Origin: Schleiferilactobacillus harbinensis DSM 16991
Lineage (GTDB): Bacteria; Bacillota; Bacilli; Lactobacillales; Lactobacillaceae
NCBI RefSeq assembly: GCF_000425885.1
Contig: NZ_AUEH01000023.1
Coordinates: forward strand, 1-41,978
Length of the DNA: 41,978 nt
Direction: 5' to 3'
The position numbers and the translations under genes were made by a program. Shown here in pieces: positions 23,930 to 31,321 of the stretch. Below the pieces are notes generated by a model. The model ran no database searches. It was not told the origin of the DNA and saw nothing but the letters and a program-made list of their open reading frames with translations. How positions within the stretch are numbered: the first letter of the stretch is position 1; every line of letters starts with the position of its first letter.

Positions 23930-25047
23930 AATTATTCTGGTTGGAATTCAAGCGGTTTACTACGAGCCTGGCCTTTGTCCTGTATACCCTTGTCACGGTT
24001 GGGTTTATCCTGCTCAACGTTTGGCCCATGATCGATCGGGGGCTGGCGACGGCACCCGTGAATCCGACAGCCCGCTATGATCTGATCACGACTACCGATT
24101 TTCATGCCCTAAAGACCAACGCGCTTGATCAGTTAAAAGAAGAACACGCTGACGATGCGTATGTGACATACCCTTTCGGCTTTGCGAAAAACGTGACCCT
24201 GACTGCCGGGGCGCAAGTCAAAGTGGAGCAGGCCCTGAATCAGGCACGCCAGGCGGATACTCGCCGCGGCTTGGAAAAAGCACTCGGTCCCGTTGACCAG
24301 TTATTGGGCGGACATTCAGATTATCAAGCAGCCAATTTGCAGCGATTCGCGGTCCGCCCGATGACGCTGGCCGAAGCCCGCCGCGACCACACTCTCATCA
24401 TGCGCAAAGACCGAATCACCGGAACCTATGCCCGGCTGTTTGCGGATATTGCGAGCATCATCGTTTGTATTCTGCCGACCATTGTCATCATTGCCTATTG
24501 CTACGCGGATCGGCGTGCCCAGATCCGGCCGACCATGCAGGCCAAAGCGATGGGCACGCCCAAATGGCTGGTGACCCGGTATGCCGCCAGCGTGGCCGGA
24601 TTATTGATCCCTGTACTCATGACCGCCTTGCTGCTGCTTGGCCGCGTGATTTTGCTTTATCCCGGGGCCGCACTCGATTACTGGGCATTCTTTAAGGCTG
24701 CCGGCTTTTGGGTCCTGCCCACGCTGCTGGTGAGCACGGCCGTCGGTTTTCTCAGTGATGCCCTATTTAGTAATTTCACCGGCTTTGCTCTGCAAATCGG
24801 CTGGTGGCTGATCACCATGATGATTGGTGCCCACCAAGTGATCGGAAATTACGGTTGGCTCCTGATCCCGCGGCACAATTCACTGCACAACGTGAGTTTC
24901 TTTTATGCCCATTACTCAGAATTAGCCATCAACCGGTTAGGCTATACCCTCTTGGCCATCGTCTTCTTAGGGTTGACCATGGTGCTGATGAATCTACAGA
25001 GAGAAGGAAAATATCGTGGCTTCCACCTTCGGCCGGCTCGCCGTTAA
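23926..25047 (+). CDS. ABC transporter permease 1
   Basis: A 373-residue membrane protein. It has one membrane segment at the N-terminus (FVLYTLVTVGFILLNVW), a large polar loop of about 150 residues, and then about five segments (FADIASIIVCILPTIVIIAYC and onward). This ABC-2-like architecture resembles YhgE/bacteriocin-type permeases, but no specific family is recognised. The ATG overlaps the ATPase stop (ATGA) and its end overlaps the next gene by 32 bases. Confidence 0.85.
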   Translation: MKLFWLEFKRFTTSLAFVLYTLVTVGFILLNVWPMIDRGLATAPVNPTARYDLITTTDFHALKTNALDQLKEEHADDAYVTYPFGFAKNVTLTAGAQVKVEQALNQARQADTRRGLEKALGPVDQLLGGHSDYQAANLQRFAVRPMTLAEARRDHTLIMRKDRITGTYARLFADIASIIVCILPTIVIIAYCYADRRAQIRPTMQAKAMGTPKWLVTRYAASVAGLLIPVLMTALLLLGRVILLYPGAALDYWAFFKAAGFWVLPTLLVSTAVGFLSDALFSNFTGFALQIGWWLITMMIGAHQVIGNYGWLLIPRHNSLHNVSFFYAHYSELAINRLGYTLLAIVFLGLTMVLMNLQREGKYRGFHLRPARR

Positions 25048-25636
25048 AGAAATTCGGGCTAATGAATTATTCCCCAGTTTACTGGCGATCGCCTTTTGCG
25101 GTATCATGCCGATCCTATTCACCATGCACCCGACTACGATCACCCAGGCCGCGTTACCCGGCGAATTGTTCATGCCGCTGGCCGCCATCTTCTGTTTCGG
25201 CGGGATTTTCCTGCCGGAACAGGTCGCCGGGGTGACCGACGTCTTGAATAGCAAACGGACGCAATTGGTTTCCATATACATGATTCGTTTTGGCTGGTAT
25301 ACCGTATTGCTTAGCATGATCAACCTGCTGCTGATCGTCGGCTATCAACTACCGAACTTTGCGGGCGTTTTGTTCTTTGATTTCGTCACTAAGGTCCTGT
25401 TCGTTGGCAGCCTGACTGTGTTCAGCTACGCCGCGTCCCGCTCATTGGCTGCAGCTTACCTGATCCCGACGGTCTACTTTGCCCTGTGTGTTGGCTATCC
25501 GCACCTCGGACCGTTGAATCTATTTATCTTGATGCGTCAGCAGTCGTGGACAGATAATTGGTGGCAGCTTGGGGTGGCGGTCCTCTTATTGGTGGGCGGG
25601 TTTGGTTTAGTCACAAAACGGGCTGTGCGGTCTTAG
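25016..25636 (+). CDS. ABC transporter permease 2
   Basis: A 206-residue membrane protein with about six segments, starting at GTG 25016 after GAAGGAAAA and overlapping permease 1 by 32 bases. It lacks a nucleotide-binding motif. Position and size suggest it is the second membrane subunit of the same exporter. I do not recognise its family. No terminator hairpin is visible between its stop and the antisense RNA promoter at 25662. Confidence 0.8.
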   Translation: MASTFGRLAVKEIRANELFPSLLAIAFCGIMPILFTMHPTTITQAALPGELFMPLAAIFCFGGIFLPEQVAGVTDVLNSKRTQLVSIYMIRFGWYTVLLSMINLLLIVGYQLPNFAGVLFFDFVTKVLFVGSLTVFSYAASRSLAAAYLIPTVYFALCVGYPHLGPLNLFILMRQQSWTDNWWQLGVAVLLLVGGFGLVTKRAVRS

Positions 25637-25661
25637 CCTGCTGAGGTTTCAAACGGTTGCT

Positions 25662-25691
25662 TTGCAAAAGTGTCAGAGAATCCTGTATAAT
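25662..25691 (+). promoter_or_regulatory. Promoter of antisense RNA 1
   Basis: TTGCAA and a perfect TATAAT separated by 18 bases. The same pair with the same spacing occurs in the paralogous locus at 28183-28212. Confidence 0.8.
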
Positions 25692-25697
25692 GGAGAT

Positions 25698-25825
25698 AGC
25701 AAAAGGGAGCCACTGGGCGGTGGCTCCCTCCGCAGAACCGTTGAAGACGGCCAGCAGTAAAAATTCTAATACATCACAAAGCGACCGCCAGACTACCGTG
25801 AAATAGTTTACTGGCGGTCGTTTTT
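25698..25825 (+). ncRNA. Antisense RNA 1 (type I antitoxin, RatA/SR4-like)
   Basis: A short untranslated RNA bounded by the strong promoter and an intrinsic terminator (stem CGACCGCCAG 25782-25791 with CTGGCGGTCG 25811-25820, then TTTTT to 25825). It starts with a 9-bp hairpin (25705-25713 with 25720-25728), whose complement, followed by TTTT on the other strand, should terminate the toxin mRNA. It therefore overlaps the 3' end of the toxin mRNA by about 125 bases, the layout of txpA/ratA and bsrG/SR4. Start position is estimated from the promoter. Confidence 0.7.
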
Positions 25826-25927
25826 GTGATTGTCGTGTAGTTCGATGAGCTTAATCATCACGTCGACAAGCAGCAGCATTAAACTGCCGAATGCAATCAT
25901 GACGGTAAGCACATCGGTATCAGACAA
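25808..25927 (-). CDS. Holin-like type I toxin 1 (39 residues)
   Basis: A minus-strand TTG ORF of 39 codons: begins MSDTDVLTVMIAFGS, continues as a hydrophobic helix LMLLLVDVMIKLIEL and ends in a polar HDNHKNDRQ. The pattern fits the putative holin-like toxin family of type I systems (TxpA/BsrG-like, Hol_Tox), in which membrane insertion is toxic. GAGGGGG lies 6 bases upstream of the TTG. An in-frame ATG 39 bases upstream exists, but the frame is not kept in the paralog, so TTG is preferred. The antisense RNA overlaps the last codons and 3' UTR. Toxicity is inferred from family and layout. Confidence 0.75.
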   Translation of the reverse strand: MSDTDVLTVMIAFGSLMLLLVDVMIKLIELHDNHKNDRQ

Positions 25928-26025
25928 CCCAGCACCCCCTCTCGCTAGAGTTTGATCATTGCCCATAGGCATCAACCCCTTCGCGATTAGATTTGCCGAC
26001 CGTGGTTCAACTATCCTGCTTGATT

Positions 26026-26031
26026 ATTGTA
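26026..26031 (-). promoter_or_regulatory. Promoter (-10) of toxin mRNA 1
   Basis: Complement of ATTGTA gives TACAAT with TGA before it (extended -10 TGATACAAT). The paralogous locus has the same element at 28547-28552. The untranslated leader would be about 95 bases long, as in known type I toxin mRNAs with repressed translation. Confidence 0.55.
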
Positions 26032-26078
26032 TCATAGCTCATGCCGAACCCCTAGAGCCGCAACGGAAGTGGGATTTT

Positions 26079-26606
26079 TCAACTAAATTCTTGCTGTTTG
26101 AAATCCACCATAAATTTCTCCTTCGCCCGCGTGCCGCGCAGTACGATCAGCCGTGGTGCGGGCTGTTGCGCCGCCAGCACTTTTCTCAACTTATCGCCGT
26201 CGTAATGCCAAATATACAGCAGAAAATCCCAATAGTCCTTGTCAAAATGTTCCGTGAACGCCGCCGCCATATCTGGGCGGCTATTTTTATTTCGGCGGTA
26301 GCGCAAAGACCGGCGAATGACCCGGATGATGGATCGCACGCGACTGACTTGCAGCCAAATGACCAAATCCGCTTCAGCCAAGCGGACCGCCATCGAACCA
26401 CTGTAGTTGCCGTCAATGATCCAGTTGTCGTGGGCTGCACAGAAATTCTTCTGCTGCTGGATAAACCATTGTTTCGCTTCTGCTGAATAATCCGTGGTAT
26501 GCCAGAACTGATCCAGATACATCACCGGATAGCCCGTTTGCGCCGCTAACCAGCGGGCCAGGGTGGATTTACCGGTACCGGCATTGCCAATAAGCATGAT
26601 CTTCAT
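26079..26606 (-). CDS. P-loop kinase-like protein (FlaR/topology modulation type)
   Basis: A 175-residue nucleotide-binding protein with Walker A GNAGTGKST at residues 7-15, a WIIDGNYSGSM block and a basic run RVIRRSLRYRRNKNSRPDM typical of adenylate-kinase-like proteins annotated as topology modulation protein or AAA family ATPase. The true substrate is unknown for most members. The gene is the last of a three-gene minus-strand operon; its ATG overlaps the reductase stop by 4 bases. Confidence 0.82.
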   Translation of the reverse strand: MKIMLIGNAGTGKSTLARWLAAQTGYPVMYLDQFWHTTDYSAEAKQWFIQQQKNFCAAHDNWIIDGNYSGSMAVRLAEADLVIWLQVSRVRSIIRVIRRSLRYRRNKNSRPDMAAAFTEHFDKDYWDFLLYIWHYDGDKLRKVLAAQQPAPRLIVLRGTRAKEKFMVDFKQQEFS

Positions 26607-27364
26607 GCGCGTTTATGCCGCATGAATGTCATCACATGCAGAATGATCGCCAACAGTACAAAGAAAATGACTACAAAACTCACGTAGCGCAGCCAAAACC
26701 CGTTGGTCAGTGCCGGCCAGAGTTGTTGAATACCCATGGTTGCTAGAGCCATCACGGCAATCATGCAGAAGAGTAAACCATAGCGTTTCAAAGTTTCATC
26801 GTCCTTTCGCTGATAGTGACTCAGCTGCCGCCCAATTACCTGCGCCCGAGCCAGTTTCTTTGCCGTGGGCGTGCGCTGCCGCCAGGTGTTGGGACAAACC
26901 AGCTCAGTGATCTTGTGCACCCCGGCCAGCGTCATCGCCCCATCAATTGCCCGCAGCGTCAGATCAGTTTGGCCGGTGAACAGATTATCCCCCGTCGGCG
27001 CAAAACAGCTGGTCACTGATACATAATGCTTGTTTTGAAAAACTCCATTGGGTAAGCTGTCTCCAGCTTTCGTCATCCGCGTCCAGCGGTGGCGCATGAC
27101 ATCAAAGAATTGCTTCAGTTGGCCGGGAATCGTGCTGTAATAGGTCGGTGCGCCGAATACCCAAACGTCGGCGGCCTGCAATTTCGCTGCCAATTGATCT
27201 AGATCCGGGTTGGGCCGGTGCGGACTTTCTGGCTGCAAATCAAATGTATTGAGATCAATAAACTCCGTGGTGGCCGGAGCTTCAACTGCGCTCAAAATTT
27301 CTTTCACCACTGTCGCAGTCAGCCCGTTGGCGTCTTGACCGCCGTAAATTCCTAATACCTGCAT
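26603..27364 (-). CDS. Flavodoxin-fold NAD(P)H-dependent oxidoreductase with membrane tail
   Basis: The first 180 or so residues form a flavodoxin-like FMN reductase domain (VLGIYGGQDANGLT phosphate loop; WVFGAPTYYSTIPGQLKQFFD, the flavin-binding block). About 65 C-terminal residues add two membrane helices (GLLFCMIAVMALATMGIQQLW and FVVIFFVLLAIILHVMTFM). The membrane tail is unusual for this family and would place the reductase at the inner face of the membrane. The start overlaps the methyltransferase stop by one base. The 4-base overlap with the kinase gene shows one operon. Confidence 0.83.
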   Translation of the reverse strand: MQVLGIYGGQDANGLTATVVKEILSAVEAPATTEFIDLNTFDLQPESPHRPNPDLDQLAAKLQAADVWVFGAPTYYSTIPGQLKQFFDVMRHRWTRMTKAGDSLPNGVFQNKHYVSVTSCFAPTGDNLFTGQTDLTLRAIDGAMTLAGVHKITELVCPNTWRQRTPTAKKLARAQVIGRQLSHYQRKDDETLKRYGLLFCMIAVMALATMGIQQLWPALTNGFWLRYVSFVVIFFVLLAIILHVMTFMRHKRA

Positions 27365-27981
27365 CAGTGTTTTCCTGCCCGATCAAGCTTGCGCTGCAGC
27401 TTCTTTGATAAGGTGTGTTTCTTCTCATGAGTATGCCCCCGAGTTTCGCCGACCCGTTTCTGGGCATAGAAAACGAAATAGCCATTGGCTTCGCTGACTT
27501 TCACTCCGCCAAAGACGGTCCGAATCTTGTTTTCATACCATGGTCGGCGCTTTGTGACCATGTAGAAACGGCCATTAGGATTTAACTGCTGATAGCCGTC
27601 TTCGATGAAATGCTTAGGCACGGAAAAGTTCTCATGATACGGCGGATTCGACAAGATCACGTCGAAATGAGCATCTGCAATCGCAGTGAGCCGATCGCTC
27701 TGCTTGATTGTGGGCGTCACATGATTTTTCTGCGCATTGGCTTGTGCCAGCTGCACGGCGTTGGGGTCAATATCTACCATCGTCACCTGCGCCTGGGGCA
27801 GAGTTGCCGCGTAATAGATTCCGACGAAGCCAAAGCCGCACCCGAGATCCAGAATACTATCATCGGCATGCACCTCCGCCTGATCCAGCATCGCCTCTGT
27901 GCCCTTATCAAGACCGTGGGGAGAAAAGACTTCCTGATTGCTGGTAAAACTGAGTGTTTTTCCTTGGTACGTGATTTCCAT
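27364..27981 (-). CDS. RsmC-like class I SAM-dependent methyltransferase
   Basis: A 205-residue methyltransferase with motif I DLGCGFGFVG (SAM binding), motif II VDIDPNA and the catalytic NPPY (VILSNPPYHENF), which marks N-methylation of a base amino group as in RsmC (16S rRNA m2G1207) and related 23S enzymes. The basic C-terminus (KKHTLSKKLQRKLDR) fits RNA binding. The start MEITYQGK at 27981 has AAAGAAAGGCGG upstream. It heads the three-gene operon between the two toxin-antitoxin loci. Confidence 0.85.
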   Translation of the reverse strand: MEITYQGKTLSFTSNQEVFSPHGLDKGTEAMLDQAEVHADDSILDLGCGFGFVGIYYAATLPQAQVTMVDIDPNAVQLAQANAQKNHVTPTIKQSDRLTAIADAHFDVILSNPPYHENFSVPKHFIEDGYQQLNPNGRFYMVTKRRPWYENKIRTVFGGVKVSEANGYFVFYAQKRVGETRGHTHEKKHTLSKKLQRKLDRAGKH

Positions 27982-28064
27982 GTGTGCGACCGCCTTTCTT
28001 TGTACCATCATACCGCGTGTGTGGGCGGAATACCGGTGAGATTTTCAGTGAGTGTTCAAACAAA

Positions 28065-28113
28065 TCTCACGTTCAAACACGGTTTATCGTTCAGACCGTG
28101 TTTGAACGTGGGA
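28065..28113. repeat. Long inverted repeat upstream of the methyltransferase operon
   Basis: A perfect 16-base inverted repeat (28068-28083 with 28095-28110, extendable to 19 with one G-U pair), loop of 11. The element GTTCAAAC appears in the left arm and again upstream (28054-28061), and as GTTTGAAC in the right arm. No T run follows on either strand, so an operator or RNA structure is likelier than a terminator. Confidence 0.65.
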
Positions 28114-28182
28114 TGATTCTGCTAATTGACGGAATTGTATAAACTCAAAACTGATAGGAAGCGCAGTAATCGGGCGAAAGCT

Positions 28183-28212
28183 TTGCAAATGAACGGGCTA
28201 ATCTTGTATAAT
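28183..28212 (+). promoter_or_regulatory. Promoter of antisense RNA 2
   Basis: TTGCAA and TATAAT with 18-base spacing, identical in design to the promoter at 25662-25691. Confidence 0.8.
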
Positions 28213-28218
28213 ATAGAC

Positions 28219-28343
28219 AGCAAAGGAGCCACTGGCCCAAGTGACTCCCCGCAGAACCGTTTAAGACGGCTGGCTTTTTACTTCATAACAATCGTAGAAC
28301 GACCGTTAGACCACGCCAATAGTCTAGTGACGGTCGTTTTTTT
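28219..28343 (+). ncRNA. Antisense RNA 2 (type I antitoxin)
   Basis: A paralog of the RNA at 25698-25825. It has a 5' hairpin GGAGCCACT 28225-28233 with AGTGACTCC 28240-28248, the conserved central CGCAGAACCGTT, and a terminator formed by AACGACCGT 28298-28306 with ACGGTCGTT 28330-28338 (inner helix TAGAC with GTCTA), ending in seven T. It overlaps the 3' part of toxin 2. The loops of the 5' hairpin and terminator differ from locus 1, which may keep the two antitoxins specific for their own mRNA. Confidence 0.7.
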
Positions 28344-28446
28344 GATTGTCGTCGTAGAAAATGATGAGCTTCAGCATCAAGTCGACAAGTAACAGTACGA
28401 AACTGCCAAATGCGAGCATGATCGTCAGCACATCGGTGACAGACAA
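28324..28446 (-). CDS. Holin-like type I toxin 2 (40 residues)
   Basis: A minus-strand TTG ORF of 40 codons: begins MSVTDVLTIMLAFGS, continues FVLLLVDLMLKLIIF and ends YDDNQKNDRH. It is paralogous to toxin 1 with the same helix, charged tail (KNDR) and gene layout. AAAGGAGG is 7 bases upstream of the TTG, a very strong site. The upstream ATG that is in frame in locus 1 is out of frame here, which supports the TTG start for both. The extended -10 TGGTACAAT of its promoter is at 28547-28552. Confidence 0.78.
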   Translation of the reverse strand: MSVTDVLTIMLAFGSFVLLLVDLMLKLIIFYDDNQKNDRH

Positions 28447-28546
28447 CCCGGCACCTCCTTTCGTTCAGAGTTTGATAATCGCCCATAGGCCCCACCCTCT
28501 TAACGATCCGGATTTGCCAACCGTCTTTAACTATTCTGTTTCAACG

Positions 28547-28552
28547 ATTGTA
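28547..28552 (-). promoter_or_regulatory. Promoter (-10) of toxin mRNA 2
   Basis: TACAAT on the minus strand with TGG before it. This is equivalent to the element at 26026-26031 and gives a leader of about 95 bases. Confidence 0.5.
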
Positions 28553-28681
28553 CCATGATGCCGGCTGAACGACTAGAGCGCCAAGGGAAGTGGGACTTTT
28601 CTTGGTGCTTTTTTCATGCGCTGTATTGACATTTCTGCAAAACGAGCCAAGTATTGGTAGTTATTACAATCAGACAAGGCG

Positions 28682-29923
28682 ATGACCGCAGTGAACTGGC
28701 ACGTATTCAGTGACACTTTTTCTTCCCTTCGTTCCAAAAACTTCCGCCGCTTCTGGATTGGCCAATGTATTTCCGTTATGGGCACCTGGATCCAGCGGAC
28801 GACGCAGACTTGGCTGGTTTACCAAATGACCAAGTCCGCCTTTTTGGTGGGCCTGTTGGCCGCCGCCCAGTTTGTCCCGATCATGGCCCTCACTCTAGTG
28901 GCGGGGACGTTAATTGACCGGTATCCGAAGCGGCGTATTCTGTTGATCACCCAGGCTGGCTTTTTGGTCCTGGGGGCAATCATGACCACCATTACCTACT
29001 TGAAGATCGTGCAATACTGGCAGATCTTGCTTATTGCCCTGGGCTACGGCATTCTGCAAAGCTTCGATACGCCCACACGGCAGTCTTATGTCATTGAGTT
29101 GGTCGGCAAAAAGGACTTGATGAATGGTATTTCGCTCAATTCATCCATTTTCAACCTGGCGAAGATTGCCGGCCCCTCATTGGCCGGTATTCTGATGGTT
29201 GCGCTAGGCGTAGCGCCGTGTTTTCTCATCGACACGTTGAGCTACATCGCGATCATCATTGGTCTCTTGATGATCCATCAAGAACACCCTGTGGCCAGCC
29301 ACACGCCACGGCATATTATTGTTGATGTCAAAGAAGGCCTGGCTTACGTTGTCCACCACGACAATGTCAAGCTGAGTGCCGAACTGATGATGATCATCTG
29401 CACGCTGAACTTCAACAACAACGTCATTATTCCGATTTACGCCCAAGAAGTGCTGGGCCGCGGTGCCCAGGGTTATGCCAACCTGCTGTCAGCCACTGGA
29501 ATCGGCTCGCTCATCGCCGCCTTCTTAATGAGCTACCTATCCCGCTTTGGCCTGCGGCGCGACCTATATTTGATGGTTGCTATGGGCACGGCGCTGGTCC
29601 AATCATTGATGATTTTCGTCCGTGTATACTGGCTGGCGATGATTTTTATGGTGGTCATTGGTTTCTGCAACATGGTCTTTTTGAACCAATCCAACGCGGC
29701 CTTCCAATTCTCCATTCCAAATGAATTGCGCGGGCGGATCATGAGCGTGTATGTCCTGCTGAATCAGGGGTCCACCCCCATCGGCAGTCTCTATTCCGGT
29801 GGGTTAATGGACGTGGCCGGCGGCTTGTGGGGCTTTCCTGCCTGCGGTTTGCTGGCGCTGGTCTTAGCCGTGCCGGTGCTGCTTAGTCATCAACGGACGG
29901 TCAAACAATGGTTGAATACATGA
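28682..29923 (+). CDS. Major facilitator superfamily exporter
   Basis: A 413-residue transporter with about twelve membrane helices of the MFS_3/EntS type. The conserved cytoplasmic loop motif is GTLIDRYPKRRILL, with QSFDTPTRQSYVIELVGKKDLMNG in the fourth to fifth segment, both typical of this family. The central part has the repeat-like GRGAQGYANLLSATGIGSLI. Known members export siderophores or drugs. AAGG at 28676-28679 is only 2 bases before ATG 28682 but 11 before GTG 28691, so the GTG may be the real start. A TTGACA at 28626-28631 is a candidate -35 without a clear -10. Confidence 0.9.
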   Translation: MTAVNWHVFSDTFSSLRSKNFRRFWIGQCISVMGTWIQRTTQTWLVYQMTKSAFLVGLLAAAQFVPIMALTLVAGTLIDRYPKRRILLITQAGFLVLGAIMTTITYLKIVQYWQILLIALGYGILQSFDTPTRQSYVIELVGKKDLMNGISLNSSIFNLAKIAGPSLAGILMVALGVAPCFLIDTLSYIAIIIGLLMIHQEHPVASHTPRHIIVDVKEGLAYVVHHDNVKLSAELMMIICTLNFNNNVIIPIYAQEVLGRGAQGYANLLSATGIGSLIAAFLMSYLSRFGLRRDLYLMVAMGTALVQSLMIFVRVYWLAMIFMVVIGFCNMVFLNQSNAAFQFSIPNELRGRIMSVYVLLNQGSTPIGSLYSGGLMDVAGGLWGFPACGLLALVLAVPVLLSHQRTVKQWLNT

Positions 29924-29963
29924 ATAAAGGCCCATCGCCAAATTTTCAGCGATGGGCCTTTAT
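29924..29963. terminator. Bidirectional terminator between MFS and choloylglycine-hydrolase genes
   Basis: Perfect 15-bp stem (29924-29938 with 29949-29963) with a 10-base loop, A-rich on the left and T-rich on the right, so it can end transcripts from both sides. Confidence 0.85.
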
Positions 29964-29974
29964 ATTAAACAGGT

Positions 29975-30985
29975 TTACAGAACGTGCGCCACATAGTCTT
30001 TATTCAAGTCTTGGTAGGTGATCTCGGTGATATCCGGATCCACCGTCTTGACCGTCGGCGTCATGTAGTGGGAATCCTGCACCGTCATGGTCCGTTTAGC
30101 CAGGTCGAAGCCTGCCCAATATTGGGTGGAATCGGTCCGATTTTCATTATCCGCATCGCGGCCCAAGCCTTCCGGTACCATCACTGTCTTGAAGCAGTTA
30201 TAGAGTTGCTGAATACCGTCAGCCCGGTGAAACGGCGGGAGGTTATGGGAAACAACCATGGCCCGGACAAAGCGGGAAGGCGATGTATAATCCCCCGGCA
30301 AACCAAACATGCCGTAACCCGTCCCGAATTCAATGGGTTGGACCTGGTAATCACCCAGCTTAGTCCCCTGACCGCGGTTGATGGCGTCCAGAGAAACGTA
30401 ATTGCGCAGGTTGGTCGTATGGTAGCCGTACTCTGGACTGTTGGTCATCGCACCAATGTTGTCGTAAACCTTGAATGCCCCATGATCAGTCGGTTCCAAC
30501 ACCACGCCGGCCCCAGTTTCATCCACAAAGGCATAGTGCAGCGGAATCCCCTTGGCCGCGTCATCTGCCAGAATGCCCGTCTTCGCCGCTGCGGCGCGGA
30601 CATCCGCCACCGTCTTACAGGTAGTCAAAATGTAAGCCACATATTCTGTGGCAAAGACACCCTTCAAGCCGCGTTGGCTCAAGGACTCCGGCGATGCCGT
30701 GGTGGCCTCGACCAGCACCTGCATGTCACCGGCCAGGCCATGTTCATTAACCCCGTCAAACAAGCCGGCCGTGCCGGCAACCCCAACACCACTGGCAGCA
30801 TATTGCGTCGTCCAATCCGGGGTCTGGCTTGGCACTTTCACGCCGCGGGGAAAGCTGGTGATTTTCCCAGGGAAGTTGATGCCGCCTTTGGGATCATTCT
30901 GATGGAAAAACGTATCCGCGAAGTCCATCGTCCGGCCCCAAAAGACGTCACCCTCGATGGCTCTGATCTGCATTGATGTACACAT
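29975..30985 (-). CDS. Choloylglycine hydrolase family enzyme (BSH/penicillin V acylase)
   Basis: An Ntn hydrolase of 336 residues that cleaves amide bonds such as in conjugated bile salts, penicillin V or N-acyl amino acids. The N-terminal Met is removed to expose nucleophile Cys2 (MCTS). Arg18 and Asp21 (GRTMDF) match the family catalytic residues, and DGVNEHGLAG, MTNSPEYGYH and SRFVRAM correspond to the conserved Asn/Arg blocks. Bile salt hydrolase and penicillin V acylase cannot be separated reliably by eye. Its promoter (minus strand TTGACT, complement of 31042-31047, and CATCAT, complement of 31019-31024, spacing 17) is divergent from the proBA promoter. Confidence 0.88.
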   Translation of the reverse strand: MCTSMQIRAIEGDVFWGRTMDFADTFFHQNDPKGGINFPGKITSFPRGVKVPSQTPDWTTQYAASGVGVAGTAGLFDGVNEHGLAGDMQVLVEATTASPESLSQRGLKGVFATEYVAYILTTCKTVADVRAAAAKTGILADDAAKGIPLHYAFVDETGAGVVLEPTDHGAFKVYDNIGAMTNSPEYGYHTTNLRNYVSLDAINRGQGTKLGDYQVQPIEFGTGYGMFGLPGDYTSPSRFVRAMVVSHNLPPFHRADGIQQLYNCFKTVMVPEGLGRDADNENRTDSTQYWAGFDLAKRTMTVQDSHYMTPTVKTVDPDITEITYQDLNKDYVAHVL

Positions 30986-31068
30986 GTTCTATTACCCCCA
31001 AGTTATGTATTTGCCCCTATGATGCGATTTCTGCAACCAATAGTCAATCCTCAGGAACATATAGAAAG

Positions 31069-31097
31069 TTGACATTTTACTCCGTTCCGGCTAAGCT
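31069..31097 (+). promoter_or_regulatory. Promoter of the proBA T-box leader
   Basis: TTGACA (consensus) and TAAGCT, spacing 17. The leader RNA would start near 31104. Confidence 0.65.
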
Positions 31098-31103
31098 ACG
31101 GTT

Positions 31104-31296
31104 ATTCAATCGGTGCAAACGAAGTGCCCTACAGGAAGCCGACCATCACTGAGACGCCGGCGGCGTGCACGAATCCGAACCGATGGTGTCACATCCAGTG
31201 ATCGCTGGTCATAGCAAACGCAAAAGAGCAAAGAAATCCGCTTTGAACGAGGATGGTACCGCCCAGAAATGGGTGCCTCGAACGAAGCGGATTTTT
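31104..31296 (+). promoter_or_regulatory. T-box riboswitch leader of proBA (probably tRNA-Pro)
   Basis: Stem I closes through ATCGGT 31109-31114 with ACCGAT 31179-31184. Its 3' internal loop holds GAATCCGA, in which CCG (31175-31177, Pro) would be the specifier codon. The diagnostic T-box TGGTACCGC is at 31254-31262. The terminator is AAATCCGCTT 31234-31243 with AAGCGGATTT 31285-31294 plus inner CGAGG/CCTCG, then a T-rich stretch. Uncharged tRNA-Pro would pair with the T-box bulge and favour the antiterminator. The specifier assignment is by eye and by context; the T-box itself is clear. Confidence 0.85.
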
Positions 31297-31321
31297 GTTT
31301 ATTTTTGGGAGGAATATAGAA

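Noticed and set aside
25928-25966. Upstream in-frame ATG giving a 52-residue toxin 1
   Set aside because: The frame is not kept in the paralogous locus, and the ribosome binding site fits the TTG start in both.
28283-28495. Minus-strand 70-codon ORF over toxin locus 2
   Set aside because: It is in another frame from the conserved toxin and its composition is unlike a natural protein; the TTG ORF with AAAGGAGG explains the locus.
31253-31321. N-terminal extension of ProB into the leader
   Set aside because: It would start inside the T-box terminator hairpin; the ATG at 31322 has a good ribosome binding site and matches the family start.
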